Of a stretch of DNA of 64,000 nucleotides, positions 25,422 through 35,642 are shown one piece after another. A model generated the notes under the pieces. That model was not told the DNA's origin and made no database searches. It saw only the letters and a list, made by a program, of their open reading frames with translations. Made by a program: the position numbers and the translations under genes. The stretch comes from Desulfolucanica intricata. Its GTDB lineage: Bacteria; Bacillota; Desulfotomaculia; Desulfotomaculales; Desulfofarciminaceae. The DNA lies in assembly GCF_001592105.1 (NCBI RefSeq), contig NZ_BCWE01000007.1, positions 166,630 through 230,629 of the forward strand. The letters are read 5' to 3'. Numbering within the stretch: position 1 is the first letter of the stretch; each line of letters begins with the position of its first letter.

Positions 25422-25703
25422 ATGACTATAGGCCAAAAAATGCACCAAACTTTAACCAGCTTGGAGGCCGCCAAAGCCCAAATGGAAAGTTTTGCTTTGG
25501 ATACCCAGGATCAAAATGCCCAGCAGCAGTTTAATCAATATGCAAGTCAACTTCAAAACATAACCCAGGGGTTAAAGAGTCGGGTAAATTATATTGAACA
25601 ACAAGAACCCCAGTACAAAGTAAGACAGCAGGCCATGCAGCAGCAAGCCACCCAGCAGCAAACTATGCAGCAGCAAGGACAAAACCAAAACCTAATGCAA
25701 TAA
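25422..25703 (+). CDS. DUF1657 protein with Gln-rich tail
   Basis: 93 residues from the ATG at 25422, behind GGGAGG. M-T-I-G-Q-K-M-H-Q-T-L-T-S-L-E-A-A-K-A-Q-M-E-S-F-A starts DUF1657, a small helical family of spore formers often near yhcN/spoVA genes. The C-terminal 30 residues are Gln/Ala repeats (Q-Q-Q-A-T-Q-Q-Q type), beyond the usual 68-residue family length. Stand-alone. Confidence 0.82.
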   Translation: MTIGQKMHQTLTSLEAAKAQMESFALDTQDQNAQQQFNQYASQLQNITQGLKSRVNYIEQQEPQYKVRQQAMQQQATQQQTMQQQGQNQNLMQ

Positions 25704-25714
25704 ATAATTTTTTT

Positions 25715-25737
25715 GGGCATGGATTATATCCATGCCC
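25715..25737. terminator. Terminator between DUF1657 and selB
   Basis: 8-bp stem GGGCATGG / CCATGCCC; on the minus strand followed by seven T in AAATT context, closing the selA-selB operon. Confidence 0.75.
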
Positions 25738-25780
25738 GTATATATTTGTCCCTCTACTTTACGCTTTGTTATTACTGTTT

Positions 25781-27670
25781 TTATAAGTCTTTTCCTGCCA
25801 CCCGCATATCACCAATACGCCTGGTTAAGCGCTGCCGATCAAAATATTCCAAAAGTGGTAGTGCATATTTTCGCGATGTATTTAACAAATCTCTTGCTTC
25901 TCCAATTGATATCTCATTATGTTGTTTGAAATAATTTCTTAACAGTCTTTGGGCTTCTTTAATAACATAATGATGCAGGTAAATATCATCATTAATTTTT
26001 ATAAGCTTACCTTGTCGTGTTAAGTATTGTAAAAACTCCTGCCGGAAATCTTCCTTAACCCAATTGGGCGGTTGGAATTTTCCGTTCAAGAATGCCTTTT
26101 CAATATTTTGTAAGTCTTTAAGCTGTTCTGAATTTGGTGTAGGTACAAAATTAGATTTTGATATTGTCTTGGAATGTATTTTTACAACCCGATCTGTTTC
26201 CATCGTTTGTAAAAGAGCTTGAAAAAGCTTATTATTAAAATCTTTAAATTTCCTGGAACGCAGCTCTTCTTTAGGATATCCTTCTCTTAAAGGGTATTTC
26301 CTGTGATATTGATCCAATAATCCTTCTAATTCTTCAATCCAATTTTGATACCGGGCATGGGCTACCAGGAATTGTACATGATCTACATCAATGATCTTAA
26401 TCCGGCCTGCTTTTTTTAACTCTTCTAATGCATTTTGAATCTGTTCCGAACTTAAACTTGTTTCTTTTTCTAACTCTTTAACATTTGCAGGGTATTTCAG
26501 CCCTAATAAGTACTGCTCTATTAATTCTTCCGGTGTACCCTTTTCCAAAGTGGCCAGTTTATCCAAAATATCCTTCCGGTAACGCTTATGTTTTTTTGCT
26601 GCAGGATCTATAACTGTTCCACCGCCGATTGTATGCATTGGTGAATAGGAACGAAGTACAAAGTGGTCGCCTTTAGCCACCGCAACAACTTCTTCTAATT
26701 GAAGTTGGGCATATGACCATGCGCCGGGGTTTAATTCTTCTTGATCAAAAAATATAACCCGGCCAAGTATTTCTGCGGTCCCTATATACAACCTAACGCG
26801 GGCTCTTTGCTTTAATGGTTTGTCTGTGTCTTTTAGCAGTAGCAGGTGAACATCTAAACGATGGGACAAAGTAAGTGAATTTGGTAATGACAATACATTA
26901 CCCCGTTTGATTTGCTCAACTTCCAGTCCGGTTAAATTAACGGCTACTCTTTGTCCTGCCAGAGCACTACCACTGCTTTTTCCGTGTACCTGTAAAGAGC
27001 GAACACGTGAAACCAGCCCTTGAGGATATACTTCTACCTCATCACCTACATTTAGTTTTCCGGATAAGAGAGTTCCGGTAACTACGGTGCCGAAGCCTGT
27101 TACTGAAAAAACTCTGTCTATAGGTAATCTGGGCAGCCCTATCGCCGGTTTCTCTCTGGTTTCCTCCGCCAGACGGTCTATTTCTTCTAGTAAATTAGTG
27201 ATATTTTCGCCCGTTACAGCTGATACTTTAATTAATGGTGCATCCTTTAAGTTCGTGTTTTTTATATAATCCTTTACTTCTTCTTCAACTAATTCCAGCC
27301 ATTCTTCATCTACCAGGTCAATTTTGGTTAAAACAACAATACCTCGATTTACCTGCAGTAACTGAATAATATCTAAATGTTCGCGAGTTTGAGGCATTAC
27401 TCCCTCATCGGCAGCAATAATCAATAAAACAATATCGATACCGCTTGCTCCTGCCAGCATATTTTTAATAAATCTTTCATGTCCGGGAACATCAACCAGA
27501 GCGGCATGTTTCCCGCTTGGTAAAGTAAGTGAAGCAAAGCCCAGTTCGATAGAAATACCTCTTTCTTTTTCTTCTCTGAGCCTGTCAGTATCCACACCTG
27601 TTAAAGCTTTAACCAGCATAGTTTTACCGTGATCGACATGGCCCGCAGTACCAATTATGAGGTGTTTCAT
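25781..27670 (-). CDS. selB: Selenocysteine-specific translation elongation factor SelB
   Basis: 629 residues. GTPase domain: [18 protein letters not shown]; then EF-Tu-like domains 2-3 and a C-terminal series of winged helices (from about 370) that bind the SECIS hairpin. It carries Sec-tRNA(Sec) to the ribosome at recoded UGA codons. Starts two bases after selA. Its presence implies Sec-containing proteins in this genome; the gene at 14.3 kb is a local candidate. Confidence 0.96.
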   Translation of the reverse strand: MKHLIIGTAGHVDHGKTMLVKALTGVDTDRLREEKERGISIELGFASLTLPSGKHAALVDVPGHERFIKNMLAGASGIDIVLLIIAADEGVMPQTREHLDIIQLLQVNRGIVVLTKIDLVDEEWLELVEEEVKDYIKNTNLKDAPLIKVSAVTGENITNLLEEIDRLAEETREKPAIGLPRLPIDRVFSVTGFGTVVTGTLLSGKLNVGDEVEVYPQGLVSRVRSLQVHGKSSGSALAGQRVAVNLTGLEVEQIKRGNVLSLPNSLTLSHRLDVHLLLLKDTDKPLKQRARVRLYIGTAEILGRVIFFDQEELNPGAWSYAQLQLEEVVAVAKGDHFVLRSYSPMHTIGGGTVIDPAAKKHKRYRKDILDKLATLEKGTPEELIEQYLLGLKYPANVKELEKETSLSSEQIQNALEELKKAGRIKIIDVDHVQFLVAHARYQNWIEELEGLLDQYHRKYPLREGYPKEELRSRKFKDFNNKLFQALLQTMETDRVVKIHSKTISKSNFVPTPNSEQLKDLQNIEKAFLNGKFQPPNWVKEDFRQEFLQYLTRQGKLIKINDDIYLHHYVIKEAQRLLRNYFKQHNEISIGEARDLLNTSRKYALPLLEYFDRQRLTRRIGDMRVAGKDL

Positions 27671-27672
27671 AT

Positions 27673-29097
27673 TTATGCACCTCCCTCAAGGCAATTACAG
27701 ATTGCCTCAATTATTATTTCTTCCTCCCCTGCCTGCACTGTCCGGACATCCAATAATAATTTGTCATCCCGTGCTCGTCCAATCATTGCAGGGTTATGTT
27801 CACGGAGCCTTTTCATAAGCTCATCCAGAGAAATATATTTAGGTAGTATCGTTATTAATGTAGTAGGCAGTTCTGCTGTAGGCATAGCCCCGCCCCCGAC
27901 CCGGGAAAAACCTTTTTCTAAACCAATGTCTGCCAAATCCTTGACAGCAGCAGTTAATTCCTCAGCCAATGAACCGGCCCTTCTCTCTAATTCCTCCGGA
28001 TCAGCAGTAAGCATTCGTAAGGTAGGTATTCGTTTGAGGGCTAATTCCGGCTCCAGGTACTCCCTTAATGTAGCCTCCAGTGCTGCCACTGTAAATTTAT
28101 CTATGCGTACTGCTCTGGTCAGAGGATTTTTTTTCATTAAATCAATGTATTTTTTTCTACCGACAATAATTCCGGCCTGGGGTCCCCCTAATAGTTTGTC
28201 CCCGCTAAAAGTAACTACATCTGCTCCCCCGGCAACTACCTCCTGAACGGTTGGTTCCTTGGGTAAACCATAATGACTCAGGTCGACCAAAAAGCCGCTG
28301 CCTAAGTCAGACATAACCGGTAGATCATACTCCTGTCCCAGTTGTACCAATTCAGCTATAGTAGTTTCCCTGGTAAAACCTACAATTCTATAATTACTGG
28401 TGTGCACCTGCAACAGCAGGCCGGTTTCGCCCGTTATGGCTCTCTGATAATCGGATGGGTAGGTCTTATTGGTAGAACCGACCTCTACCAGAATAGCTCC
28501 GCTTTGCACCATTACATCCGGGATGCGAAAAGAACCACCAATCTCGACTAACTGGCCTCGTGAAACAATTACTTCTTTTCCCCCAGCCAGAGTTCCCAAA
28601 GCCAGCAGTACTGCAGATGCATTATTATTTACTACCAGTGCTGCCTCAGCACCGGTAAGCTCGGTTAAGATATTCTCAACAGCAGCATATCTCGAGCCCC
28701 GCTTACCAGTAACCAAATCCATCTCCAGATTAGTATAACCGGTGGCTGCCATTTGAACTGCACGACGGGCATTTTCCCCCAAAAGGGCCCGGCCGAGATT
28801 TGTATGTAAGACTACCCCTGTAGCGTTGATAACCGGTCGTAACTTTGGGCGGGCTAATTTTAAAATATTGTTCAGTGTTATTTTAACAACTTCGTCTAAA
28901 ACCTGCTCGTTTGTGCTTCCTATATCTTCACCTTTTAAAATTAACTTTCTACAGCTGTCTAATGCTTCCCGTACAGCTTTTACTATTATGCTTCGAGGAT
29001 TTTCTGTTAGCAGTGCGGCAATTTGCCTGATACGTAAAACTTCATCTACTGCCGGAAGCATACGCAGTTTTTCAGTTGGTTTTATTTTTTTTTCCAT
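27673..29097 (-). CDS. selA: L-seryl-tRNA(Sec) selenium transferase SelA
   Basis: 474 residues, PLP-dependent fold type [16 protein letters not shown] (here V-I-N-A-T-G-V), G-S-R-Y-A-A-V-E, and [13 protein letters not shown] with the PLP Lys. Converts Ser-tRNA(Sec) to Sec-tRNA(Sec) using selenophosphate. Full length. selC and selD are not in this window. Confidence 0.96.
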   Translation of the reverse strand: MEKKIKPTEKLRMLPAVDEVLRIRQIAALLTENPRSIIVKAVREALDSCRKLILKGEDIGSTNEQVLDEVVKITLNNILKLARPKLRPVINATGVVLHTNLGRALLGENARRAVQMAATGYTNLEMDLVTGKRGSRYAAVENILTELTGAEAALVVNNNASAVLLALGTLAGGKEVIVSRGQLVEIGGSFRIPDVMVQSGAILVEVGSTNKTYPSDYQRAITGETGLLLQVHTSNYRIVGFTRETTIAELVQLGQEYDLPVMSDLGSGFLVDLSHYGLPKEPTVQEVVAGGADVVTFSGDKLLGGPQAGIIVGRKKYIDLMKKNPLTRAVRIDKFTVAALEATLREYLEPELALKRIPTLRMLTADPEELERRAGSLAEELTAAVKDLADIGLEKGFSRVGGGAMPTAELPTTLITILPKYISLDELMKRLREHNPAMIGRARDDKLLLDVRTVQAGEEEIIIEAICNCLEGGA

Positions 29098-29227
29098 AGA
29101 CGGTCCATCACATCCTGTTTTCTACATCAATTCAACATTATATGTGTGATATATTCAAAAAGCAAGCGACTTTCGAGGCAGCCCAAGATACTTGTGCCCG
29201 TCATTGCCCGGACCGGTGAAAAAATAA

Positions 29228-29255
29228 AAGCTCCAAAGCAAAAAGTTTGGAGCTT
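29228..29255 (-). terminator. Terminator of the menaquinone operon
   Basis: 10-bp stem AAGCTCCAAA / TTTGGAGCTT followed by T-rich sequence on the minus strand, 20 bases past the mqnC stop. Confidence 0.8.
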
Positions 29256-29274
29256 GGAGAAATTTTATATAATA

Positions 29275-30342
29275 TTAAAAAAAACGAAGAATCTTGTAAT
29301 CCGTAGTACGCTGGGCCGGAATAAAGCCGGCATTTTTGATGCAGTGTATAATTTCCTCCATAGCTACCCGGTAAGTTACACCGGCAGCCCGTACGACATT
29401 TTCCTCCAGCATTGTGCTTCCAAAATCATTGGCACCGAAGCTGAGAGCAACCTGAGCTATTTTTGAACCCTGCGTGACCCAAGAAGCTTGAATATTTGGT
29501 ACGTTATCTAAAATAATTCGAGCTACGGCAAGGGTTTTCAGGTACTCTACTCCTGAGGTTGTGGGTGTATTTAATTGTGTATTCTTAGGCTGAAAACTCC
29601 AGGGGATAAAAGCAGTGAAACCACCGGTCCGGTCTTGAGCCTCACGCACCCGAATCATGTGTAATACTCTGTCTTCAGGTGTCTCAACATGCCCGAACAT
29701 CATAGTAGCAGTTGACTTCATACCAATACTGTGAGCAGTAGTCATAACTTCCATCCATTGTTTCCAGGAGATTTTATCAGGACTAATTTGTTTACGTACC
29801 CGGTCTACAAGTATTTCCGCCCCTCCACCGGGTAATGAATCAAGGCCGGCAGCCTGAAGTCTCAGAAGTACTTCTTTTAAAGGGAGACCGGAGGTATGAA
29901 CCATGTGCATCACTTCCGGAGGGGAGAATGAATGGATATGAATATTAAAATTGCTTTTAATATCTTTAAGCATCTCAAGGTAATAATCAAGTCTTAATTT
30001 CGAATAAATCCCACCTTGAATTAGTAATTCAGTACCGCCGACTGCTATAGTTTCTTCAATTTTTTTAAACAGTTCCTCCCGGCTAATAATATACGCATCC
30101 GGTGCCTCTTCATCGCGGTGAAAAGCGCAAAACTTGCAGCGGCACTGACAAATGTTAGTATAATTGATGTTTCTATCGATAATAAAAGTTACCTGCCGTT
30201 CCGGGTGTAAGCGCTGTCTGATTAAGTCAGCAGCTTTTCCCAAAACCAGCAGGTCATTAGATTTCATAAGAGCAGTACCCTCATCAAAGCTAAGCCGTTG
30301 ACCGGCTATAGCTTTTTCTAATAAGGAGTAAATGTTATTCAA
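29275..30342 (-). CDS. mqnC: Cyclic dehypoxanthinyl futalosine synthase (MqnC)
   Basis: 355 residues from the TTG at 30342 (GGAG eight bases before); it overlaps the mqnA stop by eight bases. Radical SAM: C-Q-C-R-C-K-F-C with the Cx3Cx2C cluster motif, then A-G-L-D-S-L-P-G-G-G-A-E-I and F-I-P-W-S-F-Q-P-K-N-T, typical of MqnC. It cyclises dehypoxanthine futalosine in the futalosine route to menaquinone. Partner genes mqnA and mqnE precede it. Confidence 0.93.
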   Translation of the reverse strand: MNNIYSLLEKAIAGQRLSFDEGTALMKSNDLLVLGKAADLIRQRLHPERQVTFIIDRNINYTNICQCRCKFCAFHRDEEAPDAYIISREELFKKIEETIAVGGTELLIQGGIYSKLRLDYYLEMLKDIKSNFNIHIHSFSPPEVMHMVHTSGLPLKEVLLRLQAAGLDSLPGGGAEILVDRVRKQISPDKISWKQWMEVMTTAHSIGMKSTATMMFGHVETPEDRVLHMIRVREAQDRTGGFTAFIPWSFQPKNTQLNTPTTSGVEYLKTLAVARIILDNVPNIQASWVTQGSKIAQVALSFGANDFGSTMLEENVVRAAGVTYRVAMEEIIHCIKNAGFIPAQRTTDYKILRFF

Positions 30343-31186
30343 TACCCTCACTCCAAATATTAAGTTTGACACGCTCCTCAATTACACCGCTTTTGTAAGC
30401 ATAGTCATAATAAGTTAACAGCGCATGCTGGAATTCTTCAGTAAACTCATGCTGAATAACATTAAGGAAATAATCTTCTAAGACCGGTACCGGTAAAGGA
30501 CATCTTCTTTTTGCTTTTCCAAGCAGTGCAGGCATGTTATTCAGGCCTACCATTTTAGATTCATAAAGTAGATTAGCTATCCGTGTAACTTCATCCGGAT
30601 AAGCTACGGCAAATTCACGTCTGATTACCCATAAAGCATAAACCATTCTTTCCCCGGTAAATTGCTTCCATACTTCACCCAAATCGGTAACATTTAAATT
30701 TAAATTTTCCTGCAGCACACGGTGGTGGGCAAGCATAGCGTCATCCCCGATTAATAAAGCAGCGTCCGCTATAGACAGCATATAATCCAAATCGGGATCG
30801 ACTGTTATAAATTCTACGTCAACATGATAATAATGTTCAAAAAGTATCTTTAGCAGCACAACCGAGGTGGCGGAAGAGGAAGTAACACAAACTTTGCGAC
30901 CTTCCAACTCAGTTACCGGTAAGCGGCTGAACAGAAGTACGCTTTCTACTCTCCCGTCAGCACTAATGGATAATTTGGGTAAAATTACACATTTATCTTT
31001 ATTTCTGGCATACTCAATAGAAGATATGGGAGTTATATCTAATTCTCCTGATAAAAATAAGCGGTTTAATTGTGCCGGTGGGCCTTTTACCAATTTAACA
31101 TCTAATGGTGATAATCCTTCTTCCAGAGCGTGATAAACCGGTATACAATTTAAATATTCAACCTGCCCTAAGTGTAGTTTAGACAC
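30335..31186 (-). CDS. mqnA: Chorismate dehydratase MqnA
   Basis: 283 residues, periplasmic-binding-protein-like fold: L-G-Q-V-E-Y-L-N-C-I-P-V-Y, F-L-S-G-E-L-D-I-T-P-I-S-S-I-E-Y, and L-L-I-G-D-D-A-M. Converts chorismate to 3-enolpyruvyl-benzoate, the entry step of the futalosine pathway. Its ATG overlaps the stop of mqnE by one base, which suggests coupled translation. Confidence 0.93.
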   Translation of the reverse strand: MSKLHLGQVEYLNCIPVYHALEEGLSPLDVKLVKGPPAQLNRLFLSGELDITPISSIEYARNKDKCVILPKLSISADGRVESVLLFSRLPVTELEGRKVCVTSSSATSVVLLKILFEHYYHVDVEFITVDPDLDYMLSIADAALLIGDDAMLAHHRVLQENLNLNVTDLGEVWKQFTGERMVYALWVIRREFAVAYPDEVTRIANLLYESKMVGLNNMPALLGKAKRRCPLPVPVLEDYFLNVIQHEFTEEFQHALLTYYDYAYKSGVIEERVKLNIWSEGIE

Positions 31187-32289
31187 TAAAAACCCTCCCC
31201 GATAACGTTATACATAGTGTCCCGCTCCACTGGAATTCGCCCTGCCGATTTAATCAGTTTAATTATCTGGTTTTTTGATAAATATTGTTCTGTATCTGCG
31301 CCGGCATCATGAGCTATCTGTTCCTCAACTACAGTACCGTCCAAATCGTCAACGCCAAATGTTAAGGATACCTGAGCTAACTTAGGACCAATCATAATCC
31401 AATATCCCTTAATATGATCAAAATTATCCAGTAATAACCTGGAAGCAGCTAAGATTTTTAGGTCATCATAGCCCGTAGTTCTGCTCAAGCCCAATGATTC
31501 CATGGGAGTATTTTTCGGAAGAAAAGGCAAAGGAATAAAAGCCATAAAACCACCGGTGCGATCCTGTAATTCACGCAGCTTAATTAAATGATCCACTCTT
31601 TCTTCCAGTGTCTCGATATGGCCATACAACATTGTAGCGTTAGTTTTTATTCCAATTTTATGCGCATTCTCATGTACTTCAAGCCATCGTTCTCCACTTA
31701 TTTTTTTTTCACAAATACGTTCTCTTACCCGCGGTGCAAATACTTCTGCACCACCTCCGGGAAGAGAGTCCAAGCCGGCTTTCTTAAAGGCTGAAAGTAC
31801 TTCTTGTACTGACATGTTATGCTGTTTGGCCAGGTAATCTACTTCCACAGCAGTAAAAGCCGTAATATTTATATTGGGTAAAACCCTGCGTACTCTTTTT
31901 AATGTCTCCAAATAAAAATCTAATTTTAAATCAGGGTTTAATCCCCCGACTATGTGAATTTCAGTAATTTGCTCATTTTTAACAGCCAACGCTTTTTCTT
32001 CAATCTCATCCAGAGATAAAGCATAGGCTCCCTTTTCCTCCGGGTCCCTTCCAAAAGCACAAAATTTACATTTATTAGTGCAAATATTAGTATGATTAAT
32101 ATGCCGGTTTACAATAAAATGAACATTGTCTCCGTTTTTGATACGGCAAACGTGATTAGCCAAATACCCGATAGTTAATAAATCCTCTGATTTAAAAAGT
32201 CGCATCCCATCTTCAAAAGTCAGTCGTTCCTGAGCCATTACCTTTTCAACAATATCCTTTAACTCTGTATTTCGAAATAATTCTTCCAC
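31186..32289 (-). CDS. mqnE: Aminofutalosine synthase MqnE
   Basis: 367 residues from the GTG at 32289, with GAGGGGAG seven bases before (a GTG at 32316 is also in frame without a site). Radical SAM: C-T-N-K-C-K-F-C-A-F, G-G-L-N-P-D-L, G-L-D-S-L-P-G-G-G-A-E-V-F, and F-I-P-L-P-F-L-P-K-N-T, the MqnE variant of the motif. Joins the MqnA product to SAM-derived adenosine, giving aminofutalosine. Confidence 0.92.
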   Translation of the reverse strand: MEELFRNTELKDIVEKVMAQERLTFEDGMRLFKSEDLLTIGYLANHVCRIKNGDNVHFIVNRHINHTNICTNKCKFCAFGRDPEEKGAYALSLDEIEEKALAVKNEQITEIHIVGGLNPDLKLDFYLETLKRVRRVLPNINITAFTAVEVDYLAKQHNMSVQEVLSAFKKAGLDSLPGGGAEVFAPRVRERICEKKISGERWLEVHENAHKIGIKTNATMLYGHIETLEERVDHLIKLRELQDRTGGFMAFIPLPFLPKNTPMESLGLSRTTGYDDLKILAASRLLLDNFDHIKGYWIMIGPKLAQVSLTFGVDDLDGTVVEEQIAHDAGADTEQYLSKNQIIKLIKSAGRIPVERDTMYNVIGEGF

Positions 32290-32326
32290 TTGGCTTCTCC
32301 CCTCAACTAAATTCACGAAGAATTAA

Positions 32327-33202
32327 TTATAAGATCTGAAATGGGAAAATCAAATCTAATATAGTAAAACAAAACATAACCACACTTAAAGCACCGTTTA
32401 AATTCATAAAGGCTACGCCTGCCCGGGATAAGTCATCGGTCTTAACAAGGGAATGTTCATAAAAAAGAATTAATACTGAAATTATAACACCTATAATATA
32501 AAGAAAACCTAAATTAAGGACCAAAGCAACAGCTAAAAATAACAATGGTGCCAGTATGTGGAAGAAAGATGATATTTGCAGTGCTTTTTTTAGCCCGAAG
32601 CGAGCAGGGATAGAATTAATCCCTTCCTTAAGATCAAACTCATAATCATCACAGGCATAGATAATATCAAAGCCGGCTACCCAAAATAATACTCCCAGCC
32701 CTAAAAGAATCGGAGCCAAATGAAAGCTGCCGCTGATTGCAATCCAACTACCTAACGGAGCCAGGCCTAAGGCAATGCCAAGAAATAAATGGCAGGTCCA
32801 GGTAAAACGTTTGGTAAAAGAATATATGGACAAGAAAAAAACTGCCACCGGGAACAGCTTAAACGCTAAGGGACTTAATTGATAAGCAGAAATCAAAAGT
32901 AAGGTAAAAGATAACAATACGTAGATCCACACTTCTGAAACTTTAAGTAAGCCTTTAGGCAAAGCACGGTTTTGAGTGCGCGGGTTTTTTGCATCAATAT
33001 GACGGTCAATAAGCCTGTTTAAGGACATTGCAGCAGTTCGTGCACCGGCCATAGCCAAAGTAATCCAGAGTAAATCATAAGGATTTGGAAACCATTTATT
33101 AACAAGCATAGCACCAATGTAAGCGAAGGGCAAGGCAAAAATGGTATGCTCAAATTTGATCATTTCAAAGAAAATTCTTACTTTTTTTAATGCCATGTCC
33201 AA
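32327..33202 (-). CDS. UbiA-family prenyltransferase of the futalosine pathway (MqnP-like)
   Basis: 291 residues from the TTG at 33202 (AAGGAA eight bases before). About eight membrane helices. First Asp motif N-R-L-I-D-R-H-I-D-A-K-N-P-R-T-Q-N-R and second D-I-I-Y-A-C-D-D-Y-E-F-D are both intact. Operon position with MqnA/C/E and a prenyl-synthase homologue makes it the prenylating step of menaquinone formation. Sequence also resembles 4-hydroxybenzoate transferases. Confidence 0.88.
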   Translation of the reverse strand: MDMALKKVRIFFEMIKFEHTIFALPFAYIGAMLVNKWFPNPYDLLWITLAMAGARTAAMSLNRLIDRHIDAKNPRTQNRALPKGLLKVSEVWIYVLLSFTLLLISAYQLSPLAFKLFPVAVFFLSIYSFTKRFTWTCHLFLGIALGLAPLGSWIAISGSFHLAPILLGLGVLFWVAGFDIIYACDDYEFDLKEGINSIPARFGLKKALQISSFFHILAPLLFLAVALVLNLGFLYIIGVIISVLILFYEHSLVKTDDLSRAGVAFMNLNGALSVVMFCFTILDLIFPFQIL

Positions 33203-33254
33203 ATTATTCACTTCCTTATTATTTACACATAATATCTTTTACATTAGCTAAAAG

Positions 33255-34037
33255 CTATACAACCATCCGGCATACTGCAATTTTACGTCTTAAAAATAAA
33301 TTTACTAATTCTTCAAGAATACCATGCGTAAGAGATTTATTGAATAAACTAAGTTCCTCCAGGGCTTTATTAAGGTAATGAATTACATTTTCAAAGGGTA
33401 AACCTTTTTCCAACAACCCGTAAGCCATGCCAAAATTTTTACCAAATTGGTGTAAGGATAAACATTCATCGGGCCTGGCATTAGCTGATTCAGCACCAAG
33501 GCTACAGCAACCTGCAAAGAGTTCCGCTGTCTCTTTACTGATAATATCTTTTATTATTAAACTAGAACTTACCTCTGTATTGGGATTTTTGGAGCGCAGC
33601 AGTCCACCCTCATTAATTTGACATATAATTTCTGAAAGAGGACGTAAATATTTTACTATATCGTAATCACATAGAGTAGTAAAAAATTTTCCATACAAGA
33701 AATCCCCTACCAAAACAGGAAACTGGCTGCCGTCCCTGGGATCAGACTCTTTGCCGGAGGATGGCTCAATATTTTGGTCAGGAATATTAAGATGAACTTG
33801 TGAAGCCATATATATAAATTGACAAACAGCTGCCAAAGCTAAAGTTTTTTCAGTTATTCTGCCAAACATGCGGGCAGACAATATGACTAATGCCGGGCGA
33901 ATGGCGGAATCTATATAAGAATATTTTATATGTGCAAAAGAACTAATATGACCATCCTTTATTACTAATTCATTTTCAATTTTCTGATACACATCCTTTA
34001 GCTCTTTAGTAATAGAGGATAATACCTGATTAATCAT
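33255..34037 (-). CDS. Polyprenyl synthetase homologue lacking both Asp-rich motifs
   Basis: 260 residues. I-R-P-A-L-V-I-L-S-A, L-V-G-D-F-L-Y-G-K-F-F, K-E-T-A-E-L-F-A-G-C-C-S-L-G-A and F-G-K-N-F-G-M-A-Y follow the polyprenyl diphosphate synthase fold. The first DDxxD (normally after S-x-x-H) is replaced by V-H-L-N-I-P-D-Q, and the second, after F-G-M-A-Y, by G-L-L-E-K-G-L-P. Without these Mg-binding motifs it should not catalyse chain elongation alone. A regulatory or scaffold subunit for the menaquinone side chain is plausible. First gene of the mqn operon, ATG behind AGGGGGAG. Confidence 0.8.
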   Translation of the reverse strand: MINQVLSSITKELKDVYQKIENELVIKDGHISSFAHIKYSYIDSAIRPALVILSARMFGRITEKTLALAAVCQFIYMASQVHLNIPDQNIEPSSGKESDPRDGSQFPVLVGDFLYGKFFTTLCDYDIVKYLRPLSEIICQINEGGLLRSKNPNTEVSSSLIIKDIISKETAELFAGCCSLGAESANARPDECLSLHQFGKNFGMAYGLLEKGLPFENVIHYLNKALEELSLFNKSLTHGILEELVNLFLRRKIAVCRMVV

Positions 34038-34168
34038 ATCGCTCCCCCTTATCTAATCCCCTAATCCCTAATCTATAATGTATTCGTTACTCCGATTTAA
34101 TTTCCTTCCTTATCACTAACATTTTCTGATTCACAAATATTTACCGGAACATGTTCTTTAAAATGATA

Positions 34169-34201
34169 AGCCTTGCACACCAATCGGTTCATGCAAGGCT
34201 T
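34169..34201. terminator. Palindrome downstream of speD
   Basis: 10-bp stem AAGCCTTGCA / TGCAAGGCTT with a 13-base loop, 51 bases past the speD stop. T-rich sequence follows weakly on either strand. A 31-codon minus-strand frame (34192-34097) begins inside it but has no convincing ribosome site. Confidence 0.5.
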
Positions 34202-34251
34202 ACACTAACCTTTTTGTTTACTTCGTCGGTGGGTAATAATAAATATCCCTC

Positions 34252-34632
34252 CTAAATATTAACAACCTCCTGGTGAGGTGTTACCGGCTGAATGCCCCGT
34301 TTTGCTTCCTTAGCAGTCATTTGCTTTGCATTAAAGCAGTTGGTAAGGTAATTGCAGGCATCCCAAGGGTCGACTTTATCTCCGCAAGTAAAAACATCAA
34401 CCGCTGCGTAACCCAACTCGGGCCAGGTATGAATAGCCAGATGTGATTCCGAAATAACTACCACTCCACTTACACCCTGAGGACTGAATTTATGGAAAAC
34501 AAATTCGCGAACTTCTGCACCTGCCTCTAGGGCAGCATTCACCATAATTTCCTCGACTTTACTAATGTCATTCAGAATGTCGAAATCACAACCATAAATT
34601 TCAGCTAATACGTGGCGGCCTAATGGTTTCAT
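34252..34632 (-). CDS. speH: S-adenosylmethionine decarboxylase proenzyme (SpeH/SpeD type)
   Basis: 126 residues, the short bacterial class 1B form. [11 protein letters not shown] contains the Ser at which the chain self-cleaves to make the pyruvoyl cofactor, followed by the conserved A-A-V-D-V-F-T-C-G. Makes decarboxylated SAM for spermidine synthesis. SD AAGGAGGAG, ATG. No speE beside it. Confidence 0.94.
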   Translation of the reverse strand: MKPLGRHVLAEIYGCDFDILNDISKVEEIMVNAALEAGAEVREFVFHKFSPQGVSGVVVISESHLAIHTWPELGYAAVDVFTCGDKVDPWDACNYLTNCFNAKQMTAKEAKRGIQPVTPHQEVVNI

Positions 34633-34719
34633 TTAAGTTATCTCCTCCTTTGCACATAAAAACACTTACTATTAAGCGATCCTAAAAATAAATTTTAGGT
34701 CTAAATTCAATCAAATTCA

Positions 34720-34747
34720 ATTTTAGCATATAATATTAGATTGTCAA
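34720..34747 (-). promoter_or_regulatory. Promoter of speH
   Basis: On the minus strand TTGACA (34747-34742) and TAAAAT (34725-34720) spaced 16 bases, about 90 bases before the ATG. Confidence 0.6.
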
Positions 34748-34871
34748 CAAAATTTTCGTATATATTTCCATAAACCTGAGTATAGGTACATTATTCTTAT
34801 GTTAGCTTTGTTTTGCTCTGGGATTATATGCTTAACCCCGGGCTTTCCGGATAAACAAATGTTAATTGGTG

Positions 34872-35642
34872 TTAATCATGTTGGCTGTTTACAACCGTAT
34901 TGCTTAGCTTACCAATACCCTCTACTTCAACCTGAACTAAATCCCCTTCTTTCATGGGTCCCACTCCGGAAGGAGTACCGGTTAAAACCAGATCACCGGG
35001 ATTTAATGTCATAATTTGAGAAATAAAGCTAATTAACTCAGTAGTACTAAATATAAAATTTTTTGTATTTGAATGTTGTCTAAGTTCACCGTTTAAGAAT
35101 AGTTTTATTTCAAGATTGTCAGGATTTAGTTCGGTATTAATAAATGGCCCTATTGGGGCAAAAGTATCAAAGGATTTGGCCCGCGTCCATTGCCCGTCCT
35201 TTTTCTGTAGATCCCTGGCAGTGACATCATTGGCACAGGTATACCCTAATATATGGTCAAAAACCTGATCCGGTTTTAGATAACGGGCCGTTTTTTTAAT
35301 AACCACCGCCAACTCTGCCTCATAATCAACTTGTTGTGACATTTTTGGATAGATGATGTTATCACCAGGTCCAATAATTCCTGATGGTGGCTTCATAAAT
35401 AAAACCGGCTCTTCAGGATAAGCAAAACCTAATTCATCAGAATGATCGCGATAATTTAAACCTACACAGATAATTTTTCCAGGTACACATGGAGGTAATA
35501 TCCTTAACTCCGACAATAAATATGATTGATTGTCCAATTGATATTGTTGATCTTGATATATATTTCCATGTATAGGATAAACTCTTTTACTTGTCACCAG
35601 ACCATTAAATATTCTCCCGTTCCAAAACCTACCGATTATCAT
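34872..35642 (-). CDS. Fumarylacetoacetate hydrolase (FAH) family protein
   Basis: 256 residues from the ATG at 35642 (GGGGGGAA upstream; the in-frame ATG at 35675 lacks one). C-V-G-L-N-Y-R-D-H, M-K-P-P-S-G-I-I-G-P-G-D, D-Y-E-A-E-L-A-V-V-I and L-T-G-T-P-S-G-V-G give the metal-binding E-x-E and the family fold. Members cleave or isomerise C-C bonds of acylpyruvates and homoprotocatechuate products; substrate not deducible. Monocistronic. Confidence 0.9.
   Translation of the reverse strand: MIIGRFWNGRIFNGLVTSKRVYPIHGNIYQDQQYQLDNQSYLLSELRILPPCVPGKIICVGLNYRDHSDELGFAYPEEPVLFMKPPSGIIGPGDNIIYPKMSQQVDYEAELAVVIKKTARYLKPDQVFDHILGYTCANDVTARDLQKKDGQWTRAKSFDTFAPIGPFINTELNPDNLEIKLFLNGELRQHSNTKNFIFSTTELISFISQIMTLNPGDLVLTGTPSGVGPMKEGDLVQVEVEGIGKLSNTVVNSQHD

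Noticed and set aside
25620..25700. CAGCAG-type repeat as a tandem repeat locus
   Set aside because: It is the Gln-rich coding tail of the DUF1657 protein.
29100..29270. tRNA(Sec) gene upstream of selA
   Set aside because: No acceptor/T-arm pattern (GGTTCRA...CCA) or long extra arm found on either strand.
34097..34192. 31-codon minus-strand gene after speH
   Set aside because: Protein-like composition but begins inside a palindrome and lacks a ribosome site.
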